NCBI RefSeq assembly: GCF_009674565.1
Contig: NZ_WKJL01000039.1
Span: forward strand, 1 to 42,806
Origin: Duganella aquatilis
Lineage (GTDB): Bacteria; Pseudomonadota; Gammaproteobacteria; Burkholderiales; Burkholderiaceae_D
Direction: 5' to 3'
DNA length: 42,806 bases
Below, piece after piece: positions 23,228-30,951 of the stretch (within the stretch, counting starts at the first letter, position 1; every line of letters starts with the position of its first letter). Both the position numbers and the translations under genes were made by a program. The notes below the pieces were generated by a model. It did no database searches. It was not told the origin of the DNA and worked only from the letters and a program-made list of their open reading frames with translations.

Positions 23228-24516
23228 GCGCGCTCAGGCAGAACGCCAACTTCAAGTGGATGATGCGCGGCAGCGTGATCTCGCTGCTGGGCGACCAGAT
23301 GACCATGATCGCCCTGCCCTGGCTGGTGCTCAGGCTGACCGGCAGCACGCTGGCGCTGGGCCTGGTGATCGCGCTGATGAGCATTCCGCGCGCGGTCTTC
23401 ATCCTGCTGGGCGGCGCGCTGGTGGACCGCTACTCGCCCAAGCGCGTGCTCATGCTGAGCAAGTACGCCAACGCCGTGCTGCTGGCCCTGCTCGCGCTGC
23501 TGGTGATGAACGCCGACGCCGCCCCCACCGTGCCGCTCGGCGAGTCGCTGTCGCTGACCATCGCGCTGACGCCGCAACTGACGCTGCGCCTGATCTACGT
23601 GCTGGCTTTCGGCATCGGCCTGGCGCAGGCCTTCGGCATCCCGTCCGGCACCTCGATGATGCCGCTGGCGCTGCCGCGCGAGCACCTGCAGGCGGCCAAC
23701 GGCGTGATGATGGGACTGCGCCAGGTGTCGATGCTGGCCGGTCCGCTGCTGGCGGCGGGCCTGCTGGCCGTCGCGGGCGGCGATGCGCGCGGCCTGGCGC
23801 TGGCCTTCGGCTTCGACTGCCTCAGCTTCCTGGTGTCGGCGTGGACGCTGTCCAGGGTGCGGCCGCTGGCGACGGCGGCGCCGCAGTCCGCGCCGCAATC
23901 GGTGCTGCGTTCCGTCGGCGCCGGCCTGCGCATGGTGTGGGACGACGTGCCGCTGCGCCAGTGCTTCATCTACTGGAGCATCGTGTCGCTGTTCATCGGC
24001 GGCACCATGCAGGTGGCGATACCGGTGCTGGCCAGCGACCTGCACGGCGCTTCCACGCTCGGCTTCCTGATGGCGGCGCATGGCCTGGGCACCTTGATGG
24101 GCATGGGCGTGGCGGCGAAGTTCGGCGCGCGCCTGCGCTTCGCCAGCTTCGGCGTGATGATACTGCTGATGGACGCCGTCGCCGGGCTGCTGGTGGCGCC
24201 GCTGGGCCTGGTGCACGCCGCGTGGCAGGCGGCCGCGCTGATGCTGTCGCTCGGCCTGCTGACCGGCTATATGCAGATCAACGTGTTCACCTGGATCCAG
24301 CGCCGCGTGGCGCCGCAGATGATGGGCCGCGCCATGAGCATCTTCATGTTCATCTTCATGGGACTGGCGCCGTTGTCGGCGGCCAGCGCGGGATGGCTGC
24401 TGACGCTGATCCCGCTATCGCAATTGTTCATCGGCGGTGGCATGATACTGGTGCTGTTCGCGGCGGCGGCGTATCTGTTCACGCCGATGCGCAACATCAC
24501 CTCGACCACCGCTTAA
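23224..24516 (+). CDS. MFS transporter (efflux type)
   Basis: A 430-residue major facilitator with about 12 helices. It opens FKWMMRGSVISLLGDQMTMI, resembling the MFS_3/enterobactin-exporter branch, and has the loop signature GGALVDRYSPKRVLML. Gly-rich turns such as GLRQVSMLAGPLLAAG and SLFIGGTMQVAIPVLASDL fit a drug- or siderophore-type exporter. A hydrophilic loop at about residues 95-115 (NADAAPTVPLGESL) separates helices. It is coupled to marR by a 4-base overlap and followed 9 bases later by a LysR gene. The substrate is unknown. Confidence 0.88.
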   Translation: MSALRQNANFKWMMRGSVISLLGDQMTMIALPWLVLRLTGSTLALGLVIALMSIPRAVFILLGGALVDRYSPKRVLMLSKYANAVLLALLALLVMNADAAPTVPLGESLSLTIALTPQLTLRLIYVLAFGIGLAQAFGIPSGTSMMPLALPREHLQAANGVMMGLRQVSMLAGPLLAAGLLAVAGGDARGLALAFGFDCLSFLVSAWTLSRVRPLATAAPQSAPQSVLRSVGAGLRMVWDDVPLRQCFIYWSIVSLFIGGTMQVAIPVLASDLHGASTLGFLMAAHGLGTLMGMGVAAKFGARLRFASFGVMILLMDAVAGLLVAPLGLVHAAWQAAALMLSLGLLTGYMQINVFTWIQRRVAPQMMGRAMSIFMFIFMGLAPLSAASAGWLLTLIPLSQLFIGGGMILVLFAAAAYLFTPMRNITSTTA

Positions 24517-24525
24517 AGGATTTGC

Positions 24526-25488
24526 ATGGAAACCAAATGGCTGGAAGACTTCATCTCGCTGGTGGAGACCAATAACTTCAGCCGCTCGGCGGCGCTGCGC
24601 CATGTGACGCAGCCCGCTTTTTCCCGCCGCATCCAGTCGCTGGAAAACTGGCTGGGCACGGACCTGATCGACCGCACTTCCTACCCGACGCGCCTGACGC
24701 CGGCCGGCATCGTGTTCTACGAGCAGGCGCTGGAGATGCTCTCCAAGATCAACGGCGCGCGCGAGATGCTGCGCTCCAAGCGCGCCGCCGCGCAGACCAG
24801 CATCGACCTCGCCGTGCCGCACACGCTGTCGCTGACCTTCGTGCCGAAGTGGCTGACCGCGCTGGAACAGGACTTCGCGCCGATCCGCAGCCGGCTGATG
24901 GCGCTCAACGTCCACGACGCCGTGCTGCAGCTGGTGGAAGGCGGCTGCGACCTGCTGCTGTGCTACCACCATCCGCGCCAGCCGGTGCAGCTGGACCCGG
25001 GCCGCTACGACATGCTGGTACTGGGCCGCGAGTCCCTGCGCGCGTATGCGCGCTGCGATAAAAACAGGGTGCCGGAGTTCACGCTGCCCGGCACCAAGCG
25101 CGCGCCGCTGCCGTTTTTATCGTACACCAACAACGCCTACCTGGGCCGCATGGTGGAGCTGATACTGAACGACGCCAAAACCCCGCTGCACCTGGAGCCG
25201 CATTATGAAACCGACATGGCCGAGGGACTGAAAATGATGGCGCTGGAAGGCCGCGGCGTCGCCTTCCTGCCCGAATCGGCCGTCACGCGCGAGCTCAAAC
25301 AAAAGCAGCTGGCGCGCGCCGACGGCGATACCTCGGACTGGGAAATCGAGATGGAAATCCGCCTGTACCGCGAGCGCCCGTCCGCGCACCGGCGCGGCAA
25401 ACCGATCGTCGACAGGCTGTGGGAATTCCTCGAACTGCAGCAGAACGGCGGCCGCAAAAAACGCCGCATCGAGGTATCGGAAAGATAA
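24526..25488 (+). CDS. LysR family regulator, HypT-like
   Basis: A 320-residue LysR protein. The start METKWLEDFISLVETNNFSR with VTQPAFSRRIQSLENWLGTD closely matches the N-terminus of the hypochlorite-responsive HypT (YjiE) branch. The effector domain has the long C-terminal part LWEFLELQQNGGRKKRR ending in a basic tail. Known HypT is activated by methionine oxidation, but I cannot tell which methionines would serve here. It lies 9 bases after the MFS gene, so marR-MFS-lysR may be one transcript. It precedes glutamate dehydrogenase, which it may or may not control. The HypT assignment is a similarity inference. Confidence 0.85.
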   Translation: METKWLEDFISLVETNNFSRSAALRHVTQPAFSRRIQSLENWLGTDLIDRTSYPTRLTPAGIVFYEQALEMLSKINGAREMLRSKRAAAQTSIDLAVPHTLSLTFVPKWLTALEQDFAPIRSRLMALNVHDAVLQLVEGGCDLLLCYHHPRQPVQLDPGRYDMLVLGRESLRAYARCDKNRVPEFTLPGTKRAPLPFLSYTNNAYLGRMVELILNDAKTPLHLEPHYETDMAEGLKMMALEGRGVAFLPESAVTRELKQKQLARADGDTSDWEIEMEIRLYRERPSAHRRGKPIVDRLWEFLELQQNGGRKKRRIEVSER

Positions 25489-25507
25489 CTATGCATCTTT
25501 TGCATAG
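25489..25507. promoter_or_regulatory. 19-bp palindrome after the HypT-like gene, upstream of gdhA
   Basis: CTATGCA-TCTTT-TGCATAG starts on the base right after the LysR stop codon. The arms are perfect (7 bp). The position upstream of the gdhA promoter suggests a dimeric regulator site, and the spacing resembles the T-N11-A pattern bound by LysR proteins. A weak terminator is the alternative. Confidence 0.45.
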
Positions 25508-25525
25508 CCGAATGCGCATACAGCA

Positions 25526-25601
25526 TTGGCCGCCTTAATTGCCCAGGCATAAGATTCGTCCCACTTGAGCGCTGCCACGAGCAGCGCTCAGCCAACGAAT
25601 C
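25526..25601 (+). promoter_or_regulatory. gdhA promoter and nested leader hairpin
   Basis: TTGGCC (25526-25531), 16 bases, CATAAG (25548-25553) is a weak promoter. In the leader, TGAGCGCTGC (25566-25575) pairs perfectly over 10 bp with 25581-25590 (loop CACGA). An outer stem, GATTCGT (25553-25559) with ACGAATC (25595-25601), closes around it. The structure ends three bases before the GGAG ribosome site (25604-25607), so it could modulate translation or protect the 5' end. Confidence 0.45.
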
Positions 25602-25616
25602 CACGGAGCCTTGAGC

Positions 25617-26912
25617 ATGACCACTGTACAAGCACAACACGCACTGCCCTCCTACCTGAATGCCGAAGATCTCGGCCCATGGGGTGTCTACCTGCAGCAA
25701 ATCGACCGCGTTACCCCGCACCTCGGTAGCCTGTCGCGCTGGGTCGAAACGCTCAAGCGCCCGAAACGCATCCTGACCGTCGACGTGCCGATCGAGCGCG
25801 ATGACGGCTCCATCGCCCACTACGAAGGCTACCGCGTGCAGCACAATATGTCGCGCGGTCCAGGCAAGGGCGGCGTGCGCTTCCACCAGGACGTGACCCT
25901 GTCCGAAGTGATGGCCCTGTCGGCGTGGATGACCGTGAAAAACGCGGCCGTCAACGTGCCATACGGCGGCGCCAAGGGCGGCATCCGTGTCGATCCCAAG
26001 ACCCTGTCGCGTGGCGAACTGCAGCGCCTGACCCGCCGCTACACCAGCGAAATCAGCCTGATTATCGGCCCGAACAAAGACATCCCGGCACCGGACGTCA
26101 ACACCAACGAACAAGTGATGGCGTGGATGATGGACTCCTACGCCATGATCGAAGGTAACCTGTCGACCGGCGTCGTGACCGGCAAGCCCATCTCGCTGGG
26201 CGGCTCGCTGGGCCGCCGCGAAGCGACCGGCCGTGGCGTGTTCGTGGTGGGCCGCGAAGCCGCCGCCAAGCGCGGCGTGGCGATTGAAGGCGCCCGCGTC
26301 GCCGTGCAGGGCTTCGGCAACGTCGGCGGCGTGGCCGCGACCATGTTCGCCGAAGCAGGTTCGAAGGTCATCGCCGTGCAGGATCACACCGGCACCGTGG
26401 TGAACCAGGGCGGCCTGGATATCCCCCGCCTGCACAAGCACGTGGCCGAAGTGGGCAGCGTCACCGGTTTCCCCGGCGCCGAAGCCTTCCTGGACCGCGA
26501 CGCTTTCTGGGGCGTGGAATCGGACATCCTGATCCCGGCCGCGCTGGAACAGCAGATTACTGCCGCTAACGCGCCGCGTATTCGCACCAAAATCATCCTG
26601 GAAGGCGCCAACGGCCCGACCACGCCGGAAGCCGACGACATCCTGACCGACAAGGACGTGTTGATCGTTCCTGATGTGCTGGCAAACGCTGGCGGCGTAA
26701 CCGTGTCATACTTCGAATGGGTGCAGGATTTCTCCAGCTTCTTCTGGAGCGAAGATGAAATTAATGCACGCCTTACCCGCATCATGCAGGACGCATTCAA
26801 TGCAGTATGGACCGTTGCGCAGGACAAGAAAGTCACGCTGCGTACCGCCACCTTCATCCTCGCTTGCACCCGAGTGTTGCAAGCCCGTGAAGTTCGTGGC
26901 CTGTATCCATGA
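25617..26912 (+). CDS. gdhA: Glu/Leu/Phe/Val dehydrogenase (glutamate dehydrogenase)
   Basis: A 431-residue enzyme that interconverts glutamate with 2-oxoglutarate and ammonia using NAD(P). The substrate pocket is GPGKGGVRFHQDVTLSEVMA, then AAVNVPYGGAKGGIRVDPK with the catalytic-region Lys, and PAPDVNTNEQVMAWMMDSY with the catalytic Asp. The Rossmann dinucleotide loop is VAVQGFGNVGGVAA. Length and motifs fit the hexameric, catabolic-type family of about 430 residues. The ATG at 25617 is preferred to a TTG two codons earlier because GGAG is correctly spaced. Its downstream neighbour is malic enzyme, consistent with glutamate catabolism. Confidence 0.95.
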   Translation: MTTVQAQHALPSYLNAEDLGPWGVYLQQIDRVTPHLGSLSRWVETLKRPKRILTVDVPIERDDGSIAHYEGYRVQHNMSRGPGKGGVRFHQDVTLSEVMALSAWMTVKNAAVNVPYGGAKGGIRVDPKTLSRGELQRLTRRYTSEISLIIGPNKDIPAPDVNTNEQVMAWMMDSYAMIEGNLSTGVVTGKPISLGGSLGRREATGRGVFVVGREAAAKRGVAIEGARVAVQGFGNVGGVAATMFAEAGSKVIAVQDHTGTVVNQGGLDIPRLHKHVAEVGSVTGFPGAEAFLDRDAFWGVESDILIPAALEQQITAANAPRIRTKIILEGANGPTTPEADDILTDKDVLIVPDVLANAGGVTVSYFEWVQDFSSFFWSEDEINARLTRIMQDAFNAVWTVAQDKKVTLRTATFILACTRVLQAREVRGLYP

Positions 26913-26935
26913 TTCACTGAATCCCCAGCAGTTTG

Positions 26936-26970
26936 CGCCTGTACCTGCCTCTGGCTCGTGCAGGCGTTTT
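26936..26970 (+). terminator. Possible terminator between gdhA and malic enzyme
   Basis: CGCCTG (26936-26941) can pair with CAGGCG (26961-26966), followed by TTTTT. The loop is long (19 bases), so termination is probably partial and some read-through into malic enzyme is likely. Confidence 0.4.
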
Positions 26971-26995
26971 TCGCTTTATAGGAATAAATAATAAT

Positions 26996-28228
26996 ATGAC
27001 CACGATTGAACAAAAGGCACTGGCCTACCATCGTTCCGGCAGTGCCGGCAAAATCGCTATTGAAATTACCAAGAGCGTCAGCACCCAGGAAGACCTTGCC
27101 CTGGCTTACTCGCCCGGCGTCGCCGCGCCGTGCGTCGAGATCAAGCGCGACCCGACCAAGGCTTACGAATACACCGCCAAGGGCAACCTGGTGGGCGTCA
27201 TCACCAACGGCAGCGCGGTGCTCGGCCTGGGCAACATCGGCGCGCTGGCCGGCAAGCCGGTAATGGAAGGTAAAGTCGTGCTGTTTAAAAAATTCGCCGG
27301 CATTGACGCCTTCGACATCGAAGTCGACGAGAGCGATCCGGACAAGCTGGTGGACATCATCGCCGCCCTGCATCCGACCTTCGGCGGCATCAACCTGGAA
27401 GACATCAAGGCGCCGGAGTGCTTCTACATCGAGCGCAAGCTGCGCGAGCGCCTGACCATTCCGGTATTCCACGACGACCAGCATGGCACCGCCATCGTGG
27501 TGGGCGCGGGCATGCTGAACGCGATTGAAATGACCGGCCGCGATATCGCCACCGTGAAAATCGTCTGCTCCGGCGCCGGCGCCGCGGCCATCGCCTGCCT
27601 GGAACTGCTGGTGGACCTGGGCGCGCAGCGCAAGAACATCTTCGTCTGCGACAGCAAGGGCGTGCTGACCACCGCGCGCAACCTGGACGGCGAAAAAGCC
27701 GCCTGGGCGCAGGACACCACGGCCGCCACCCTGTCCGATGTGATGGACGGCGCCGACGTGTTCCTGGGCGTGTCCGGTCCTGGCGTACTGTCGCAGGCCG
27801 ACATCCAGCGCATGCACGCGCATCCTATCGTCTTCACGCTGGCCAATCCGGAACCGGAACTGCGTCCGGAACTGGTGCGCGAAGTGGCGCCGGATGCGAT
27901 CATCGCCACCGGCCGTTCGGACTATCCGAACCAGATCAACAACGCGCTGTGCTTCCCTTACCTGTTCCGCGCGGCGCTGGATTCGGGCGCCTCGACGATC
28001 AACCAGGAAATGAAGCGCGCCTGCGTGGTGGCCCTGGCCGACATGGCACGCAGCGACGCCCGCTTCAGCAAGGATTACATCGTTCCAGGCCTGCTGGACC
28101 CGCGCCTGCTGAGCGGCGTGACGCCGAAGATCGCCACCGCCGCATGGCGCAGCGGCGTCGCCCGCAAGGAACTGGTCGAACTGGAATACGCAGACGACCT
28201 GAAAGACCTAGCGGAATCGCTGCTGTAA
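26996..28228 (+). CDS. maeB: Malic enzyme, short single-domain form
   Basis: A 410-residue oxidative decarboxylase converting malate to pyruvate with NAD(P). The malic N-terminal domain has LALAYSPGVAAPCVEIKRDP and VGVITNGSAVLGLGNIGALA. The metal/catalytic region is FGGINLEDIKAPECF and IPVFHDDQHGTAIVVGAG, and the nucleotide fold is VKIVCSGAGAAAIACLELL. The larger MaeB proteins carry a C-terminal phosphotransacetylase-like regulatory domain of about 330 residues. That domain is absent here, so acetyl-CoA control through it cannot occur. Start: MTTIEQKALAYH at 26996, with a distant AGGA. It follows gdhA by 83 bases. Convergent with the NTF2-like gene, stop to stop. Confidence 0.93.
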   Translation: MTTIEQKALAYHRSGSAGKIAIEITKSVSTQEDLALAYSPGVAAPCVEIKRDPTKAYEYTAKGNLVGVITNGSAVLGLGNIGALAGKPVMEGKVVLFKKFAGIDAFDIEVDESDPDKLVDIIAALHPTFGGINLEDIKAPECFYIERKLRERLTIPVFHDDQHGTAIVVGAGMLNAIEMTGRDIATVKIVCSGAGAAAIACLELLVDLGAQRKNIFVCDSKGVLTTARNLDGEKAAWAQDTTAATLSDVMDGADVFLGVSGPGVLSQADIQRMHAHPIVFTLANPEPELRPELVREVAPDAIIATGRSDYPNQINNALCFPYLFRAALDSGASTINQEMKRACVVALADMARSDARFSKDYIVPGLLDPRLLSGVTPKIATAAWRSGVARKELVELEYADDLKDLAESLL

Positions 28229-28678
28229 TCAGTTCTTCGGCGGGCGGATTCCGGTGTATTGTGCCGACACCAGCAGCCACTTGCCGTCCTTGAACTGGGC
28301 CACATAGCCGGCGCGCATCGCAAAGGTGCGCGCCGCATCGCCGCTGCCCATGATGAAATTCAGGCGCGCATAGATCACGGCGCTGTCGCCGAGCACGCGC
28401 ACCTGCGGCTCATCGACCTGCAACTGCGGCGCCGGACGTTTCAGTTCCGGCGCGTAGAACGACAACATCTTCTCGCGGCTATCCACTTCACCCAGCGGCG
28501 ACACCTCTGCGTAGTTGTCGGCGGTGATGGCCTTTAACGCCGCCTGGTCAAAGGTGGCCTGCGCTTCGGCATGGCGCTTGACCAGCGCTACCAGTTCCGC
28601 ATCGGCCGGCGCGGCAAATGCGCTGGACATACCGGCCGACGCAACCAGCAAACACTTCAGAACGAATCTCGACATCAT
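28229..28678 (-). CDS. Secreted NTF2/SnoaL-like (DUF4440) protein
   Basis: A 149-residue protein with a signal peptide (SRFVLKCLLVASAGMSSAFA). The mature part, LVALVKRHAEAQATFDQAAL with ITADNYAEVSPLGEVDSREK and DSAVIYARLNFIMGSG, is a cone-shaped NTF2-like fold of the DUF4440 type (YxxVSPxGEV). Such proteins bind small ligands or have lost catalysis; the role is unknown. Two ATGs are possible (28678, 28675), and AGGAG is best spaced for the first. The gene abuts malic enzyme tail to tail. A second, unrelated-looking member of the same fold lies at 37742-38248. Confidence 0.82.
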   Translation of the reverse strand: MMSRFVLKCLLVASAGMSSAFAAPADAELVALVKRHAEAQATFDQAALKAITADNYAEVSPLGEVDSREKMLSFYAPELKRPAPQLQVDEPQVRVLGDSAVIYARLNFIMGSGDAARTFAMRAGYVAQFKDGKWLLVSAQYTGIRPPKN

Positions 28679-28705
28679 CAACTAGCTCCTATCAAAGGTT
28701 GTACT

Positions 28706-29293
28706 TCAATGACCGGCGATCCGCTTGCTCAACTGATCGCGCAGGGTTCTTGCATCGGGTGCGGCGGCGGAGGCGAAAAACTCGATCGTTTCGCCGAACA
28801 CCGACTCGAATTTCAAATGCAGCACCAGCCATTCCTGGTCCTCGGACCTGCCCAACTCGATCCTGTCGATATCCCGCCAGGCGGCATAGGCCTCCAGATC
28901 CTTGTGCTTGAATCCCAGTCCATCGCCGCAGTCAAAGACCTGCAACTGCAAAGCCGCCATGCGCGCGGCGCCCAGCAATGCGGCTGCCGCAGCCACCACC
29001 GCCACCGCCGTCAACACCTCCCAGCGCGCGGGATAAAACCACGTCGACACGGCGGCCACCAGCGACACTGCAAGGAAAACCAGCAGATGCCAGCGCATGA
29101 AACGGCGGCTGGGCGATCTGGAAATCAGCCGCCGCGTTTGCGTGGCCGGCATCAGTGCCTTCTTCGCCTGCTCAAAGTGCGCCAGCCACTGCCTGATCTC
29201 CTGCAGGCGCTCCGGAAAGCGCTGCGCATCGATATCGCGCAGCACCTGCCGCAGCTGGAACTCGGTGTAGCGCGTATAGTCCGGCGCATCCAT
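28706..29293 (-). CDS. Hypothetical membrane protein
   Basis: A 195-residue protein: an acidic, helical cytoplasmic N-terminus (YTRYTEFQLRQVLRDIDAQR), two close membrane helices at about residues 66-83 and 87-105 (LLVFLAVSLVAAVSTWFY and VLTAVAVVAAAAALLGAA), then a soluble beta-rich C-terminal domain (FGFKHKDLEAYAAWRDIDRI-like, with LVLHLKFESVFGETIEFFAS). No family is recognised. It starts 2 bases after the YnfA-type gene, so it is probably the last gene of the glycosyltransferase-YnfA message. Confidence 0.7.
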   Translation of the reverse strand: MDAPDYTRYTEFQLRQVLRDIDAQRFPERLQEIRQWLAHFEQAKKALMPATQTRRLISRSPSRRFMRWHLLVFLAVSLVAAVSTWFYPARWEVLTAVAVVAAAAALLGAARMAALQLQVFDCGDGLGFKHKDLEAYAAWRDIDRIELGRSEDQEWLVLHLKFESVFGETIEFFASAAAPDARTLRDQLSKRIAGH

Positions 29294-29295
29294 TT

Positions 29296-29625
29296 CTACT
29301 GCGCCGGCTGCAACGCGATGACCGCCATGCCGGCCAGCGCCAGCACGGCGCCGGCGATGTCGAAACGCGTCAGCGCCACGCCATCCACAAAACGGAGCCA
29401 CAGCAGCGCCACGCAAATGTAGGCGCCGCCGTAGGCCGCGTAGGTGCGGCCGGCCGCCGTCGGGTGCAGCGTCAGCAGCCAGGCGAACAGCGCCAGCGAC
29501 AATGCCGCCGGCAGCAGCAGCCATGCGGGCCTGCCGTGCTTCAGCACCAGCCAGGGCAAGTAGCAGCCGACGATTTCCGCCAATGCCGTCACGAAGAACA
29601 GCGATGTAATTCTCAGGATATCCAA
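29296..29625 (-). CDS. YnfA/UPF0060 family membrane protein
   Basis: A 109-residue protein with four membrane helices, related to small multidrug resistance exporters. The family signature is clear: LFFVTALAEIVGCYLPWLVL, PTAAGRTYAAYGGAYICVAL and LLWLRFVDGVALTRFDIAGA. The start is a TTG (29625) directly after the stop codon of the glycosyltransferase gene. GGAG lies 8 bases upstream, and this start gives the standard family N-terminus, so the TTG is probably real. A role in small-cation or drug export is suggested by the fold only. Confidence 0.9.
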   Translation of the reverse strand: MDILRITSLFFVTALAEIVGCYLPWLVLKHGRPAWLLLPAALSLALFAWLLTLHPTAAGRTYAAYGGAYICVALLWLRFVDGVALTRFDIAGAVLALAGMAVIALQPAQ

Positions 29626-30885
29626 CTAGCGCACTCCGAATTTTTCGTTAATCACGCGGACCGCTGTGGCGACGCCGTTTTCCTGCGCCATCGCATGCGA
29701 AACGGCGGCGGCCCGGATTTGCATTTCTGGCTGCAAGGCGCTGATCCGCGCCGCCAGCTGCTTGGCCGTCACGCTGAGCCGCTTGGCCAGCTTGCCGGCG
29801 ACGCCCAGCCGCCGCAACTCATTGCCCCAGTGTTCCTGCTCGCTGATATGCGCCACCACCACCGACGGCCGGCCCGCCAGCGTGGCCGATTGTGTGGTGC
29901 CGGCGCCGCCATGATGCACCACCGCCGCACAGCGCGGGAAGACCAGGTGATGCGGCGAAGCCGATACGTAAAGGATCTGTTGACTGGATTGAAAACCGCA
30001 GGCCGCCGCATCCTGCGTCTGAATGATGGCGCGGCATCCGGCCAGTTGCGCCGCCTCGGTGAACAGGCGCAGCGTCTCGGTCTGATTGGGAATGTCGGGC
30101 GGCGTCCAGCTGCCGAAGGTCATGTAGACCGGCGCAGCCCCGGCGGCAAGGAAGGCTTCCATCGCTTCCGTCAGCCGCCCTTCCAGCTGCATATTGGGCA
30201 TATCGAGGAAGCCGCACACCTGGATCGAAGGCGGCCAGTCCGGCTGCCGCTCGCAGATCTGCGGGCTGACACCCACCAGCGTCAGCTGCGGCGACAACCA
30301 CACCTGCGTGACGATGTCCGTGGTCAGCGGCATGTGCAGCCGCGCGCGCAAGCGATTGGGATAAGGACCGGCGGCCCTCTGCAATGCCCACCGGGTCAGC
30401 CGCCACAAAACGCCCTGCCCGAACGGCAGGCCAAGCGGATGGCTGTAGGCGCTTGGTATCGCCGCATGGGACAGCAGCACGCTGACATACGGCTTGCCCG
30501 CGCGCTCCGCGGCGATCTGCAAGGGATACATGAAGTAGTGGCCGACCAGCAGGTCCGACCGTTCCGCCACTTCCAGCGCGGCCGACAGCATGGCCTCTTC
30601 GGCGGGCAGCAAGCCGCCTTCGATCAGCTTCTTCATCTGCGTCAGCGGATTGCGCATCCTGATGGCCGCCTCGCCCAACTCCGAGGCGCTGGACGGCTCG
30701 ATGACCGGCGAGGCGATCACGCGGATGTCCACGCCGGACGGAGACACCATGTCGGCATACACCGCGCTGTCCACGCAGGTAATCAGCAGCGTGACCGCAT
30801 GCCCCGCCAGCTGCAAACCTTCCGCCAGCGCGACAAACGGCCGTATGTCGCCGTGACTACCCCACGTTTGCAGTCCTATTTTCAT
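29626..30885 (-). CDS. GT1-family glycosyltransferase (UGT/sterol glucosyltransferase-like)
   Basis: A 419-residue GT-B fold enzyme that would move a sugar from a UDP-sugar to a small lipophilic acceptor. The N-terminus KIGLQTWGSHGDIRPFVALA has the G-S-x-GD-x-x-P-F motif of sterol/MGT-type enzymes. The donor site is VYMTFGSWTPPDIPNQTETL, ASPHHLVFPRCAAVVHHGGA and GTTQSATLAGRPSVVVAHIS-EQEHW, a complete PSPG-like block with HHGGAGTT. The start at 30885 is chosen because it gives the standard opening. A hairpin (30889-30930) ends 3 bases before it, and no good ribosome site is visible. The acceptor is unknown. It leads an operon with the YnfA-type gene. Confidence 0.88.
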   Translation of the reverse strand: MKIGLQTWGSHGDIRPFVALAEGLQLAGHAVTLLITCVDSAVYADMVSPSGVDIRVIASPVIEPSSASELGEAAIRMRNPLTQMKKLIEGGLLPAEEAMLSAALEVAERSDLLVGHYFMYPLQIAAERAGKPYVSVLLSHAAIPSAYSHPLGLPFGQGVLWRLTRWALQRAAGPYPNRLRARLHMPLTTDIVTQVWLSPQLTLVGVSPQICERQPDWPPSIQVCGFLDMPNMQLEGRLTEAMEAFLAAGAAPVYMTFGSWTPPDIPNQTETLRLFTEAAQLAGCRAIIQTQDAAACGFQSSQQILYVSASPHHLVFPRCAAVVHHGGAGTTQSATLAGRPSVVVAHISEQEHWGNELRRLGVAGKLAKRLSVTAKQLAARISALQPEMQIRAAAVSHAMAQENGVATAVRVINEKFGVR

Positions 30886-30888
30886 GCA

Positions 30889-30930
30889 TTGCCCATCGCC
30901 ATAACAATTTATCAATTATGGAATGGGCAA
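30889..30930 (-). promoter_or_regulatory. Hairpin directly before the glycosyltransferase start codon
   Basis: TTGCCCAT (30889-30896) pairs with 30923-30930 and CCATAA (30899-30904) with 30916-30921, leaving a small bulge and an 11-base AT-rich loop. On the minus strand it ends 3 bases before the start codon, so it would bury the ribosome entry site. It could instead be a terminator remnant of the chemoreceptor gene just upstream. Confidence 0.5.
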
Positions 30931-30951
30931 GCACCGCGTGCAAGAGATTAA

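Noticed and set aside
29626..30885. Glycosyltransferase as SenB selenosugar synthase
   Set aside because: Its GSHGD and HHGGAGTT motifs are those of GT1 sterol/UGT enzymes, and it lies 5 kb from selD in another operon.
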